Below, in pieces: positions 51,773 to 60,833 of a stretch of 64,000 nucleotides of DNA. Each line of letters starts with the position of its first letter. The first letter of the stretch is position 1. This DNA is from Olleya marilimosa CAM030. GTDB taxonomy: Bacteria; Bacteroidota; Bacteroidia; Flavobacteriales; Flavobacteriaceae. Made by a program: the position numbers and the translations under genes. A model generated the notes under the pieces. That model did not search any database and was not told the origin of the DNA. It was given only the letters and a program-made list of their open reading frames with translations. The stretch spans positions 124,001 through 188,000 of the forward strand of contig NZ_JADR01000008.1 in NCBI RefSeq assembly GCF_000518485.1, read 5' to 3'.

Positions 51773-52801
51773 ATGTATATCACAATTACAGCTCAAAAAT
51801 TAGGAGGAGATTATTCACAAAGCTCTACGGATTTTGCTCAGTATCTGGAGAAGGAAAATCAAGGATTGGAGCAAGAAGATGTCGAACATTTTTTTAATCA
51901 ATATGGAGATGAAATTCAAGTGAAAGAAGTGGTAAAAGAAATCGATGGTAATACTGCAAAACTGAAAAAGAAAGAACCAAAATTTTATTCAATTACAGTT
52001 AGTCCTAGTAAATATGAATTGAGAAAAATGCAGAATAATTCTGAAGATTTAAAAAAATATACAAGAGCCATAATGAAGGATTATGCAACATCATTTAATC
52101 GAGAAATAAATGGTAAGCCAATAACAGTTGACGACATAAAATATTTTGCAAAAATTGAGCATCAAAGAACATTTAAAGGAACAGATAAAAAGGTAAAAGA
52201 AAACCAACCTTTTGCCACAAAAATACTTCAGCTAAAAACTGATATCCGAAAAATAGAGAATCATCAATTAGAGGGAAATATAAAGAAAATGAAATCCCAA
52301 ATAATCAAACTCGAAGCTGGAGCACCACACCAACAAAATGGAAAACGGATTGTTCAAGGGATGAAAAAAGCGGGTAATCAAAGTCATATTCATATTATCG
52401 TGAGCCGAAAAGATGCCTCAAATTCTGTGAGTTTATCGCCAGGATCTAAACACAAAGCTTCTGAAGTTGAGATGCATGGTAAAATTGTAAAACGTGGTTT
52501 TGATAGAGATGCATTTTTTACAAAAGCTGAAAGCACTTTCGACAAAACATTTGGCTACAAACGCAACTATGCAGAATCGTATAAATCGAAGAAAGATTTC
52601 ATTAAAAATCCAAAGTTGTACTTCGCAACACTATTAGGATTGCCAGCAAGTGAGAAAGCCATAGCTTTTAAAATGCTTGCGAAATCTGGAGTACCTATTA
52701 TGAGTATTCCAACTAATCAAGTGCAGTTGGCACTAAAAACAATCAGGACTTTAAAACGTGGTGTGGACGTGGCGATTAAATCTGGTTCAATAGGCATATA
52801 A
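51773..52801 (+). CDS. mobB: MobB-family relaxase
   Basis: From ATG 51773 the protein has 342 residues: MYITITAQKLGGDYSQSSTD at the start, then EKENQGLEQEDVEHFFNQYG and KEPKFYSITVSPSKYELRKM. It contains KIEHQRTFKGTDKKVKENQP and the HUH-like GNQSHIHIIVSRKD at about 205-218. It nicks DNA at oriT and pilots the strand during conjugation. The longer frame from 51734 overlaps the previous gene and is not preferred. It is followed at once (1 bp) by the coupling protein. Confidence 0.85.
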   Translation: MYITITAQKLGGDYSQSSTDFAQYLEKENQGLEQEDVEHFFNQYGDEIQVKEVVKEIDGNTAKLKKKEPKFYSITVSPSKYELRKMQNNSEDLKKYTRAIMKDYATSFNREINGKPITVDDIKYFAKIEHQRTFKGTDKKVKENQPFATKILQLKTDIRKIENHQLEGNIKKMKSQIIKLEAGAPHQQNGKRIVQGMKKAGNQSHIHIIVSRKDASNSVSLSPGSKHKASEVEMHGKIVKRGFDRDAFFTKAESTFDKTFGYKRNYAESYKSKKDFIKNPKLYFATLLGLPASEKAIAFKMLAKSGVPIMSIPTNQVQLALKTIRTLKRGVDVAIKSGSIGI

Positions 52802-52802
52802 C

Positions 52803-54398
52803 ATGGAAATACAAGGAGTCATATTTACTATTGGGTTATTATTTGGAATGAGCTTGGTGTTCTCTAGTCTTTTCAAAATGACGCAACATGCCTTTTTTAT
52901 AAATCTAATTTTGACTGTAATTTGTTTAGGTCTACTTTTCAGAATGAGCCCATATTTTATGCAATGGGTTATACAATTACTTTATATTGGTTGCCCACTT
53001 TTACTTATCAATACAGTTTTATATGTATTTCTTCACAAGGAGAATGAAATGTTAGATTCCAATAATAAGCACCAAGTCCATTTTAAAGTAAAACGTGGAA
53101 GTTTTAAAATAAACAACATCAAACGAGGTGCTTCAATAATTGGTTCTGCAGGAAGTGGGAAAACTGAAAGTGTCGTTTTTAATTTTCTTCAGCATTTCAG
53201 TAAGCATAAATTTTCTGGTGTGATTCACGATTACAAGAATTTTGAAATCACAGAAATGGCATTCCCCTTATTTGAAAAAAACGAAATTGATTTTAAAGTG
53301 ATTTCATTCGATAATATTCATGATCGAGTGAATCCGATAGCACCAAGATATATGACCAATGAAGAAAGCGTAAATGAAGTTGCTCGTGTACTCATTGAAA
53401 ACTTATTAGAGCAAAGAGAATCTGGAAGTATAGGAACAACAAAATTTTTTAATGATGCAGCAGAAGGTTTAATTAGTGGTTTGATTTGGATGTTGAGAAC
53501 GAAATATCCGCATTTGTGCACACTACCACATTTAATAGCTATTTATCAATTTCTAGACACAGATAGTCTAATTGCTTTTTTGAGTTTAAATACAACATCG
53601 AGAGCGATGGCAGATGCGTTTATTAGTGGTAAGGATTCCGACAGACAAACCGCTGGAGTAAAAAGCACTTTGGCCAATGCGCTCAAAAAAATAAGTACGC
53701 TACGTATTTTTATGACCTTATCCGCAGATGATGTTCCGTTAGATATAAATAGCCAGGAGAAACCTTTAGCAATTTCAGTAGTCAATAATCCGAAATACGA
53801 GACTGCATATTCGCCAATTATAGCGACTATTATTCACACGATTACCAAACAAATGAGTGTACGAGATTCAAATGCTTCGTTTTTGTTGATGGAAGAAGCA
53901 CCAACAATCAGATTATTAAATATGCACAGAATTCCAGCCACATTGCGTAGTTATGATATTGCCACGATTTACGTAATGCAAGACAAAATACAGAATGATA
54001 TGATGTATGGAGATAAGGCGAGTAAAGCGATTTTAAGTAATTTATCATATCAATTCTTCGGAAAGGTAAACGATCCAGACACCGCGAAATATTACGAACG
54101 CTTTTTTGAAATTGTAAAGAAAGAAACCACAAGCGTAAACAGAGGTCATAATCTTAATTTTGATACACGAATTACAACAGGAGAGCGTGAGGTTGCAAAA
54201 ATTAGAGCTGATGTGTTTTTCAGACTGAAAGAAGGCGAATTTATTACGTTCGCAGATGGAAAGGACAGAAAAGTACAATTTAAATTGCCTAAAATTGAAA
54301 AGCGACTACCAACAAAGCAGCAGAACTATTCTGATGCTGATTTACAAGCTAATTTTGATAGAGTTTATAAAGAAGTTAGATCGATTTTCAAAAATTAA
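52803..54398 (+). CDS. Type IV coupling protein (VirD4/TraG family)
   Basis: A 531-residue inner-membrane ATPase that links the relaxase-DNA complex to the secretion channel. Membrane segments at about 4-24, 29-49 and 55-80. Walker A is IGSAGSGKTES (G114-K120-T121), Walker B-like SFLLMEEAPTIRL near residue 360, and DRQTAGVKSTLANALKKIS contains the conserved helical part. In a mob gene set it is sometimes called MobC. It directly follows the relaxase gene. Confidence 0.9.
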   Translation: MEIQGVIFTIGLLFGMSLVFSSLFKMTQHAFFINLILTVICLGLLFRMSPYFMQWVIQLLYIGCPLLLINTVLYVFLHKENEMLDSNNKHQVHFKVKRGSFKINNIKRGASIIGSAGSGKTESVVFNFLQHFSKHKFSGVIHDYKNFEITEMAFPLFEKNEIDFKVISFDNIHDRVNPIAPRYMTNEESVNEVARVLIENLLEQRESGSIGTTKFFNDAAEGLISGLIWMLRTKYPHLCTLPHLIAIYQFLDTDSLIAFLSLNTTSRAMADAFISGKDSDRQTAGVKSTLANALKKISTLRIFMTLSADDVPLDINSQEKPLAISVVNNPKYETAYSPIIATIIHTITKQMSVRDSNASFLLMEEAPTIRLLNMHRIPATLRSYDIATIYVMQDKIQNDMMYGDKASKAILSNLSYQFFGKVNDPDTAKYYERFFEIVKKETTSVNRGHNLNFDTRITTGEREVAKIRADVFFRLKEGEFITFADGKDRKVQFKLPKIEKRLPTKQQNYSDADLQANFDRVYKEVRSIFKN

Positions 54399-54443
54399 TA
54401 TCAGTATCTTTATAGCGTAATTAGTTAGACCATTTCAATTTTC

Positions 54444-55808
54444 ATGACCGAGACCAATCGTATAGAATACAAACAAGAGCTTACTGAAGGATTAGAAAAA
54501 GAAGTCATTGCTTTTCTGAACTATCGCGAAGGTGGCATTATCTATATAGGTATTGATAAAACAGGAAAAACTTATGGTTTGGCAGATTCAGATAGTGACC
54601 AATTAAAGATAAAGGATCGGTTGAAACACAATATTAAACCATCTGCATTAGGCTTATTTGATATTGTTAGTGAAGAACGTGAGGGTAAGGATATCATAAA
54701 AATTATTGTAGCAAGTGGACCAGAAAAACCATATCATTTAAGAAAATATGGTATGAGTGAAAAGGGGTGCTTTATACGAATTGGAACTGCTGCAGAACCA
54801 ATGCCTCAAAAAATGATTGATACGCTTTTTTCTAAACGTACTCGAAATTCCATAAGTAAAATCAAAGCAACGACACAAGACTTGACTTTTAGCCAACTGA
54901 AAATATATTATGAAGAATCAGGCTATAAACTAGGCAACGCATTTGCTAAAAATTTAGAACTACTTACTGAAGATGGCGCATATAATTATGCAGCTTATCT
55001 TTTGGCAGATAAGAATAATACGTCTATTAAAGTTGCTAAATATTCTGGTACAAATCGAACAGATTTAATAGAAAGTAATGAGTATGGCAATGAGTGTTTA
55101 GCAAAGGCAACTAAACAAGTCATAGATAAAATTGCTGTAGAAAATAGAATAGCTACAAAAATCACTTCAAAGGAGAGAGAACAAAGCCACCTATGGAATC
55201 CTATTGCATTACGTGAAGCCATTATTAATGCTTTTGTACATAATGATTATACCAATGAAGTACCGCCCAAGTTTGAGATTTTTTCAGATAGAATTGAAAT
55301 TACATCTGCTGGAGGTTTACCTGAAGGATTGAGTCAGCAAGAATTTTTTGAAGGGTTTTCAGTCCCTCGTAACAAAGAACTGATGCGCATATTCAAAGAC
55401 TTGGAGTTAGTAGAACAATTGGGTTCTGGTATTCCACGTATTTTAGATCATTATGGTAAAGAGAGTTTTAATTTTTCTGAAAACTTTCTTAGAATGGCTT
55501 TTGTTACTAAAGAACTTACTACTAAAGTAGATGATAAAGAAGATAATGGAGAAGGTGGTGCAATAGGTGGTGTAATAGGTGGTGTAATAGGTAGTGAAAT
55601 AGACGATAATTCTAAATTGACTAAAAGGCAAAAAGAAGTACTTAAACTAATTGCTGAAAATAAAACCATAACTTATAATGAAATAGCTGAAGTTTTAGGT
55701 ATCAATGAATCTGCTGTTGGTAAACATATAAATGCTATTAAAGAAAAAGGCTATTTAGAACGAAAAGATGGTACTAGAGGGTATTGGGAAATTAATATGA
55801 GTAAATAA
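54444..55808 (+). CDS. AlbA_2/Schlafen-type DNA-binding and ATP-binding regulator
   Basis: A 454-residue protein. N-terminal AlbA_2 domain at about 5-120 (EYKQELTEGLEKEVIAFLNY, GGIIYIGIDKTGKTYGL). A GHKL/HATPase_c_4 region at about 240-350 (REAIINAFVHNDYTNEVPPK, LPEGLSQQEF, LGSGIPRIL). A linker of four 12-bp repeats encodes GGAIGGVIGGVIGSEI. A C-terminal winged helix follows (KRQKEVLKLIAENKTITYNE). Such proteins are transcription regulators or are found in defence loci. It is the first of four cargo genes between mobilisation and transfer genes. Confidence 0.8.
   Translation: MTETNRIEYKQELTEGLEKEVIAFLNYREGGIIYIGIDKTGKTYGLADSDSDQLKIKDRLKHNIKPSALGLFDIVSEEREGKDIIKIIVASGPEKPYHLRKYGMSEKGCFIRIGTAAEPMPQKMIDTLFSKRTRNSISKIKATTQDLTFSQLKIYYEESGYKLGNAFAKNLELLTEDGAYNYAAYLLADKNNTSIKVAKYSGTNRTDLIESNEYGNECLAKATKQVIDKIAVENRIATKITSKEREQSHLWNPIALREAIINAFVHNDYTNEVPPKFEIFSDRIEITSAGGLPEGLSQQEFFEGFSVPRNKELMRIFKDLELVEQLGSGIPRILDHYGKESFNFSENFLRMAFVTKELTTKVDDKEDNGEGGAIGGVIGGVIGSEIDDNSKLTKRQKEVLKLIAENKTITYNEIAEVLGINESAVGKHINAIKEKGYLERKDGTRGYWEINMSK
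55554..55601 (+). repeat. Four tandem 12-bp repeats inside the AlbA_2-type gene
   Basis: Units GGTGGTGCAATA, GGTGGTGTAATA (twice) and GGTAGTGAAATA at 55554, 55566, 55578 and 55590. Twelve bases keep the frame, so unit gain or loss would change the length of the Gly-rich linker between the ATPase-fold region and the winged helix. Confidence 0.85.
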
Positions 55809-55811
55809 CCA

Positions 55812-56345
55812 ATGACAGGAATTCTACTTATTTTATTAATATTATTCTTTCTCGGACTTCCATTCTATTGGATTTATAAACTGATTTCAAAAAAGAAAAA
55901 AGGAAATAAAACTAATGTTCAAAACTTATCAAAAGATGAATCTAAATTTGAAGCTTCAGATTTAATTAGGAAAACGAAGTTTATGTTTATGGACGATTAT
56001 CGAATGTGGACAAAACTATCTGAGGCTGAAAGGAAAGAACGTTTAAACGATATTCAAGTCATATTTGATTATGGTAAAGACCATATCACAAGAGAAATGA
56101 TAAAGAAAGGTTTTGAACCTGGCTCAAAAATAATTGATATTAAATATTTTACAGGATTGTCCGAACACGGATTTACAATTTCAACATTTATTATTCAACA
56201 CAAAGATGGTGGGGAAATAAGAGCTTTAACAATGAATATAGACTTGAAGAAAATGGAATTTAAAGCCACTCGAAATGCTTATTTTAGTTCAGGAAAGGAA
56301 AAATATTACTATTTGAAAGATAGAGAAAATTTAATGGAAATATAA
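55812..56345 (+). CDS. Unknown membrane-anchored protein (cargo gene 2)
   Basis: A 177-residue protein with one N-terminal membrane segment (about 2-24, GILLILLILFFLGLPFYWIY) followed by a basic KKKKGNK stretch, so the rest is probably cytosolic. The soluble part has RMWTKLSEAERKERLNDIQV and a C-terminal strand-rich half. No family recognised. Starts 3 bp after the AlbA_2-type gene. Confidence 0.55.
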   Translation: MTGILLILLILFFLGLPFYWIYKLISKKKKGNKTNVQNLSKDESKFEASDLIRKTKFMFMDDYRMWTKLSEAERKERLNDIQVIFDYGKDHITREMIKKGFEPGSKIIDIKYFTGLSEHGFTISTFIIQHKDGGEIRALTMNIDLKKMEFKATRNAYFSSGKEKYYYLKDRENLMEI

Positions 56346-56359
56346 GACCTGTTTAATAT

Positions 56360-56965
56360 ATGACAGACCAAGAAAAAAGCTTCATAGAATCCTGTTTTGA
56401 AGGCAATTTAAGATTTATCAAGACATGTGTAAAACACGGAGTAGATATTCATGTTGCTAATGATTGGTGTATAGATATTGCTGCTAGAAAAGGATATTCT
56501 AAAATTGTCACCTATTTTCTAGAGAATGGAATTTCTCATGAATCTGCTGCTAAAAAAATGGTACTTGCATATACTTGTGATGCTCAGGACTTGGAACTTG
56601 TAAAGTATCTCATTGGGAAATCAGCAGAATATAAAAATGAGACTTCTGCATTGCAATGGACAGCAGCTAAAGGTAATCTACCAATTATGGAATTGCTACT
56701 TGGTTACTTTAACGAGTTTAACGGTATTTTTTGTAGTGCAGCTAGTACAGGTCAAGTAACGTTGTTACAATTCTTAATAGATAATGACCTTCATAATCTT
56801 GATAGTGGAGCAGAAAGAGCTGTTTACTGGGCAGGAGAGAAAGGAAAATGGAATGCGGTTGAATTACTACTCGAAAATAATATTGGAACTCTCGATAACT
56901 TAGGAGCAGACTATAGTGCTAAACTTATTGATTGGAGAGAGAAAACGAAAAAGAATAAATTATAG
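56360..56965 (+). CDS. Ankyrin-repeat protein (cargo gene 3)
   Basis: A 201-residue protein with about six degenerate ankyrin units: FEGNLRFIKTCVKHGVDIHV, CIDIAARKGYSKIVTYFLEN, DLELVKYLIGKSAEYKN, LQWTAAKGNLPIMELLLGYF, SAASTGQVTLLQFLIDNDLH and AVYWAGEKGKWNAVELLLEN. It is a protein-interaction module without enzyme domain. It starts 14 bp after the membrane protein and lies in the same cargo block. Confidence 0.78.
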   Translation: MTDQEKSFIESCFEGNLRFIKTCVKHGVDIHVANDWCIDIAARKGYSKIVTYFLENGISHESAAKKMVLAYTCDAQDLELVKYLIGKSAEYKNETSALQWTAAKGNLPIMELLLGYFNEFNGIFCSAASTGQVTLLQFLIDNDLHNLDSGAERAVYWAGEKGKWNAVELLLENNIGTLDNLGADYSAKLIDWREKTKKNKL

Positions 56966-56968
56966 ATA

Positions 56969-57952
56969 TTGAGGGCACAAATACATTATTTAGAATTAGT
57001 ATATCCACCCATTTCGAATCAAGAATCTGAGTGGCTGAAAAACGATACGGAGTCTTTAGATTGGTTTAAGAGAAGTAAAATTTATTTTATAGGACAAAGG
57101 GCAGAATCAAAATTCATTTTTGAAAATGAAAATTTAGTTTTGATGAATTTGAGTCTTTCAGGTAAAATCAACTTTAAATTTGAATCTGGAGGCAATGAAA
57201 TGTCCGGAAGTATAGATTTAGTTGAATTGTTTAAAGCTCATGATTTACCACTTATGGAATTTGGAGATTTAGATATAGAACTTGGAGATAAGTTAATTAG
57301 AATATGGAAAAAATCTGAAGATCCTGAAGTAATAGATTGGTTCACAACAGAGAAATTTCTTTATAATCTTTCATATCAACCACCATTTTTATCAGGGTTT
57401 GAAAATTACAGAGATTTTACAAAGTACCATTTGCACTACATAGGAATTTCTACGAAGAATGATAGCTTTAGTAGGCTTGTGATTAAACCTCATGACAAGC
57501 GACTTAGAATACTTTCAAATGAGCATCCGCATAATAAAGGTTCTAGGGTTACAGATGAAATGATATTGTTTTTTTTCGATATTAATTCATTAGAAATAAA
57601 GCAATATTTGCATCCGACAGATTTTAATGAACTTGGGAAAAATGAATTAGAAGATAGATTAAGAATTTTTAAAGATGCGGAGAAAGCATTTGTAAATATT
57701 CTTGATACCAACTATAATGAAATTAAATTTAAGGATTACCCAAATTATGCTGATACTTTAATTAATTCTACAGTAGAGCGATATTCTTTCTCGATTAATG
57801 AGGATATTGAATTTATAACAGATAAGACAACAATTTTTGGCGCAAGAGAAAATTATGGAATGTCAAAAGATCAAGCAGATTTCATTTTTATTGAAAAAGA
57901 TACAGGTTCAGTAGAATTGATGAAATTGAAAGACAAAAGCACAAAGGGATGA
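56969..57952 (+). CDS. Unknown 327-residue protein (cargo gene 4)
   Basis: The start is TTG at 56969, 3 bp after the ankyrin gene stop. No signal or membrane segment. Around residues 151-185 the pattern HLHYIGISTKNDSFSRLVIK followed by HDKRLRILSNE recalls the start of GIY-YIG-type domains (YIG, then Arg, then His), but key residues are not certain. I do not recognise the rest. It ends the cargo block, and a perfect hairpin covers its stop codon. Confidence 0.5.
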   Translation: MRAQIHYLELVYPPISNQESEWLKNDTESLDWFKRSKIYFIGQRAESKFIFENENLVLMNLSLSGKINFKFESGGNEMSGSIDLVELFKAHDLPLMEFGDLDIELGDKLIRIWKKSEDPEVIDWFTTEKFLYNLSYQPPFLSGFENYRDFTKYHLHYIGISTKNDSFSRLVIKPHDKRLRILSNEHPHNKGSRVTDEMILFFFDINSLEIKQYLHPTDFNELGKNELEDRLRIFKDAEKAFVNILDTNYNEIKFKDYPNYADTLINSTVERYSFSINEDIEFITDKTTIFGARENYGMSKDQADFIFIEKDTGSVELMKLKDKSTKG

Positions 57953-57969
57953 AAGTAATTTCATCCCTT
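57944..57969. terminator. Bidirectional hairpin between cargo and transfer operons
   Basis: AAGGGATGAAA pairs perfectly with TTTCATCCCTT around GTAA. It overlaps the stop codon of the + strand gene and lies 38 bp beyond the end of the - strand transfer operon. Confidence 0.75.
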
Positions 57970-58006
57970 ATAAGTTAATTTTATATTTAAAAAAAGTATC
58001 TAATTT

Positions 58007-58372
58007 TCACAACGGCGCTTTTTCCTTAGGATCTCTAACCGTAACTTTCCAAACACCATCTTGCTTTACCAATTTAAAAATGCCTGGTGTTTTGTCATAA
58101 GAGGTCGAGTATTTTATCCAAGCAACATCGCCTTCTGTAACTTCATCTATAAGTTTAAAATTTGATTCTGAACCTTTAGGTTTAGCAAACATTTTTTGAA
58201 GATTGGAAAATGTGGCAAAACCTTCTGGTGTTGTATGCTTTTTAAGCGTGGCTTCTTTGCCTTGATAAAAACTTTCTGCAACGATTTCTGCTACCGATGA
58301 AGGATCTGAATTCGTAGTTCCCGCACAAGAAATAAATAAGGCAACAAGTGAGTAAATGGCTATTTTTTTCAT
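58007..58372 (-). CDS. DUF4878-like lipoprotein of the transfer operon
   Basis: A 121-residue lipoprotein (lipobox FISC near residue 16). It follows the NTF2-like DUF4878 pattern: VAEIVAESFYQGKEATLKKH, then AWIKYSTSYDKTPGIFKLVK and a closing GVWKVTVRDP. Last gene of the transfer operon, 7 bp after traN. It may be a surface or periplasmic accessory of the conjugation machine; role unproven. Confidence 0.65.
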   Translation of the reverse strand: MKKIAIYSLVALFISCAGTTNSDPSSVAEIVAESFYQGKEATLKKHTTPEGFATFSNLQKMFAKPKGSESNFKLIDEVTEGDVAWIKYSTSYDKTPGIFKLVKQDGVWKVTVRDPKEKAPL

Positions 58373-58379
58373 GATATTA

Positions 58380-59213
58380 TTAATTTGGGTTATTGATATA
58401 TTTATGTGATACTTTCATTTCAATATTTCGTTCGCCATCTTTCTCATTTAATTCTAAAACTACTCTTCTGTCATTAGATAACGAAAATTTAGGCATAACA
58501 TATATAAATCTTACGGTTTCATTTACCACAATTTTAGAAGGCAGATGATGTTTAAAAATAGGCTCTATGTACAAACGTTGTAAAGATTTCTTTTTTCCTT
58601 TTTGTCGCGTTTCAACGGAAAGGTTTAGGAAATTCAAATCATAATCCAAAGTAGAATTATTCCTAATTTGAATAACGAAGTAGAGCTCTTCTTTATCAAA
58701 AACAACATTTTCAAGCCTCATGACAACACCATTATTTCGTCTTGTATGTCTTCCAAGATATTGTCTTCCATCAAGAAGATAAGAGCAGAATTTTTGATAA
58801 TAATACGTGCTATTATCAATCTTCTTTTCAAAATTTTTAGACAGAATCGAGTCCTCAACTTTTGGTTTTTCACTCCCGATACTACTTGTCATCGGGATGA
58901 AATAATTGAGCTTTGAAAGCTGCGCTTTATACCTTACAATATACGAAAAAATCGAACCATTTCTATTGATTACCAGTAGATTACTTTCTTTTCCCTGCTT
59001 GGCTTGCAGTAAGCCGAAATATTGTTCTTTTTCACGATTGTAGGTAAATACAAAATTTTCTGAACCTGTTATGCCTTGACGAATAGGCTCAGGAAAAAAG
59101 AGCGCAACATTTTTAGTGTCGTTTGCATAAATAGTGTCAAGTGAGGTTGTTGTTTGCGCATTCATAGAAACGGAAACAATAATTAGAGTCAAAATGTTGA
59201 TATAGTTTTTCAT
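58380..59213 (-). CDS. traN: Conjugative transposon protein TraN (VirB9-like)
   Basis: A 277-residue DUF4138 protein with a signal peptide ending MNAQ. Hallmarks: KNVALFFPEPIRQGITGSEN, then QAKQGKESNLLVINRNGSIF and YIVRYKAQLSKLNYF. It forms part of the outer-membrane core of the type IV secretion channel. The start ATG is immediately preceded by CACTCTT, exactly as in traM. Confidence 0.88.
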   Translation of the reverse strand: MKNYINILTLIIVSVSMNAQTTTSLDTIYANDTKNVALFFPEPIRQGITGSENFVFTYNREKEQYFGLLQAKQGKESNLLVINRNGSIFSYIVRYKAQLSKLNYFIPMTSSIGSEKPKVEDSILSKNFEKKIDNSTYYYQKFCSYLLDGRQYLGRHTRRNNGVVMRLENVVFDKEELYFVIQIRNNSTLDYDLNFLNLSVETRQKGKKKSLQRLYIEPIFKHHLPSKIVVNETVRFIYVMPKFSLSNDRRVVLELNEKDGERNIEMKVSHKYINNPN

Positions 59214-59243
59214 AAGAGTGCGTTTTTAAATACCCATAATGGG

Positions 59244-60173
59244 TCATAATTTTGGTTTTAGAATAAGTTTGTAATTGTTTAATACGGTAATCTTTACATT
59301 TCGATTACTACGTCTTAGTACCTTTGTAATACCACCTACCTGCGGAACAGTTGGGATATTGATATCGCTAATAACATCGTCTAGAACTTCATTTGTCGCT
59401 TCAGCTCTAAAATTGTTTTCCACATAAATACCTTCGCTACCATCTTGTAAATCGAAAGCTTTGAGTTTTGTGGGATGATGATTGATGTTTTCAATTTCAA
59501 TTAAAGCACGATTAGGCTGAAAGCTTATGAACCCGAATACAAGTGTGTTCTTGGGCATTAGTTTATTGTTGATTGTTGCAGCTTTGGTAAGTCGCATTCT
59601 CAATCTGGTGTTTGCCTTTACAATTTGGTCGCCATCAACAACCACGTAAATGGTAGCATCCGTATTGCCAATAATAGAAAGTTCATTGGGTTTTGGTGCA
59701 GCTGCAAAAAACAGTTGATGTTCCAAGCCTAATTCTTTAGCTTGAATTTTAAGTTCTCTAAGTATTTCTGAAGAATCAATTTCTATAGGTTGCTTCTTTT
59801 CGACTTTCTTCTGTCCGAAGTTTTGATATTTTTTATCAGAATATAGAATTTTGCCTGCATCATAAATACTATCTACAATACGTTTTCTTTCACGTTCTGG
59901 AAGGTCTGGATCGTAATAACCCATAGAATCAATTAATTTTTCATCATAGATGCTGGGTGCATTGGTTTCGCGTACTTCTTTTAAATCATTAAGAGCATCT
60001 AACTTAGAATCATACTCTTTTTGATTTTCTTCCAAATCTGGTATCAAGGTCTGTTCTAGGTTTTCATTCTCATTGTCATCGTCGCCCATTACCATCACGG
60101 AATAGGAAATAATGAATATAAAGACAATGGCTAATACAGCTGCAAATACTATTTTGTTCTTTTGTACTTTCAT
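59244..60173 (-). CDS. traM: Conjugative transposon protein TraM (VirB10-like)
   Basis: A 309-residue protein with an N-terminal membrane segment (about 9-28), an acidic/charged linker with coiled-coil potential, and a C-terminal domain at about 160-309 (LSIIGNTDATIYVVVDGDQI, NTLVFGFISFQPNRALIEIE). The plan matches TraM of Bacteroides CTns, thought to span the envelope like VirB10. Confidence 0.85.
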   Translation of the reverse strand: MKVQKNKIVFAAVLAIVFIFIISYSVMVMGDDDNENENLEQTLIPDLEENQKEYDSKLDALNDLKEVRETNAPSIYDEKLIDSMGYYDPDLPERERKRIVDSIYDAGKILYSDKKYQNFGQKKVEKKQPIEIDSSEILRELKIQAKELGLEHQLFFAAAPKPNELSIIGNTDATIYVVVDGDQIVKANTRLRMRLTKAATINNKLMPKNTLVFGFISFQPNRALIEIENINHHPTKLKAFDLQDGSEGIYVENNFRAEATNEVLDDVISDINIPTVPQVGGITKVLRRSNRNVKITVLNNYKLILKPKL

Positions 60174-60195
60174 AAGAGTGATATTTTAATGCTTA

Positions 60196-60813
60196 TTATG
60201 GGCTTTCATTGCTTAATTTTTTTAGAGTGTTTTCGAAATAATTGGTAATTAACAATCCGTGTGGATTATTAGGAAAGTTTCGATCAACCATAATTAGGTT
60301 TCCGGTGGAAACCAATTTATATGTGTCAATTATAGAACCTCTATTGATTTCAAAAATGGTGGTTGAAGTAAAACCATACGCGCCATTATTTTCTGTTATC
60401 TGCGACTCGATGCTCAGTACTTTTTGAACTAATGAATATTGCAATAATCGATTATAGACACCATCAGCTTTTTTCTGACGATATAAGTTGTCGACCGAAC
60501 TATTACCAAGCCAAAGTGCCTTTTTCAGATTCTTTTCATAATTGCTGGCATCGATATTATAGAAGTAATTGTGAAATAGTTCTAAATGCGCCAAAGCTTC
60601 AACCTTAAAGTTTTCTTTTTGGTTAACGAGCTTCAGCGGAATAATACTGCCATCTGTATTAATGGCAAAAGCACTATTCATCGCATTTTTATTTGTATTA
60701 AATGCCATCCAAACCGAAAAAGTACTAGATAGCAATGCGCAAACGACTACTGCCAAAACAATAAATCGATTCAGTTTTAGTACGTTGTAAATATTTTTGT
60801 ATGGTGTTTTCAT
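60196..60813 (-). CDS. traK: Conjugative transposon protein TraK (VirB8-like)
   Basis: A 205-residue bitopic inner-membrane protein: short cytosolic start, membrane segment at about 15-38, then a periplasmic NTF2-like domain (HLELFHNYFYNIDASNYEKN, IFEINRGSIIDTYKLVSTGN). It is an assembly factor of the channel. Confidence 0.85.
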   Translation of the reverse strand: MKTPYKNIYNVLKLNRFIVLAVVVCALLSSTFSVWMAFNTNKNAMNSAFAINTDGSIIPLKLVNQKENFKVEALAHLELFHNYFYNIDASNYEKNLKKALWLGNSSVDNLYRQKKADGVYNRLLQYSLVQKVLSIESQITENNGAYGFTSTTIFEINRGSIIDTYKLVSTGNLIMVDRNFPNNPHGLLITNYFENTLKKLSNESP

Positions 60814-60833
60814 ATTTTTATCTTTAATCTGCC

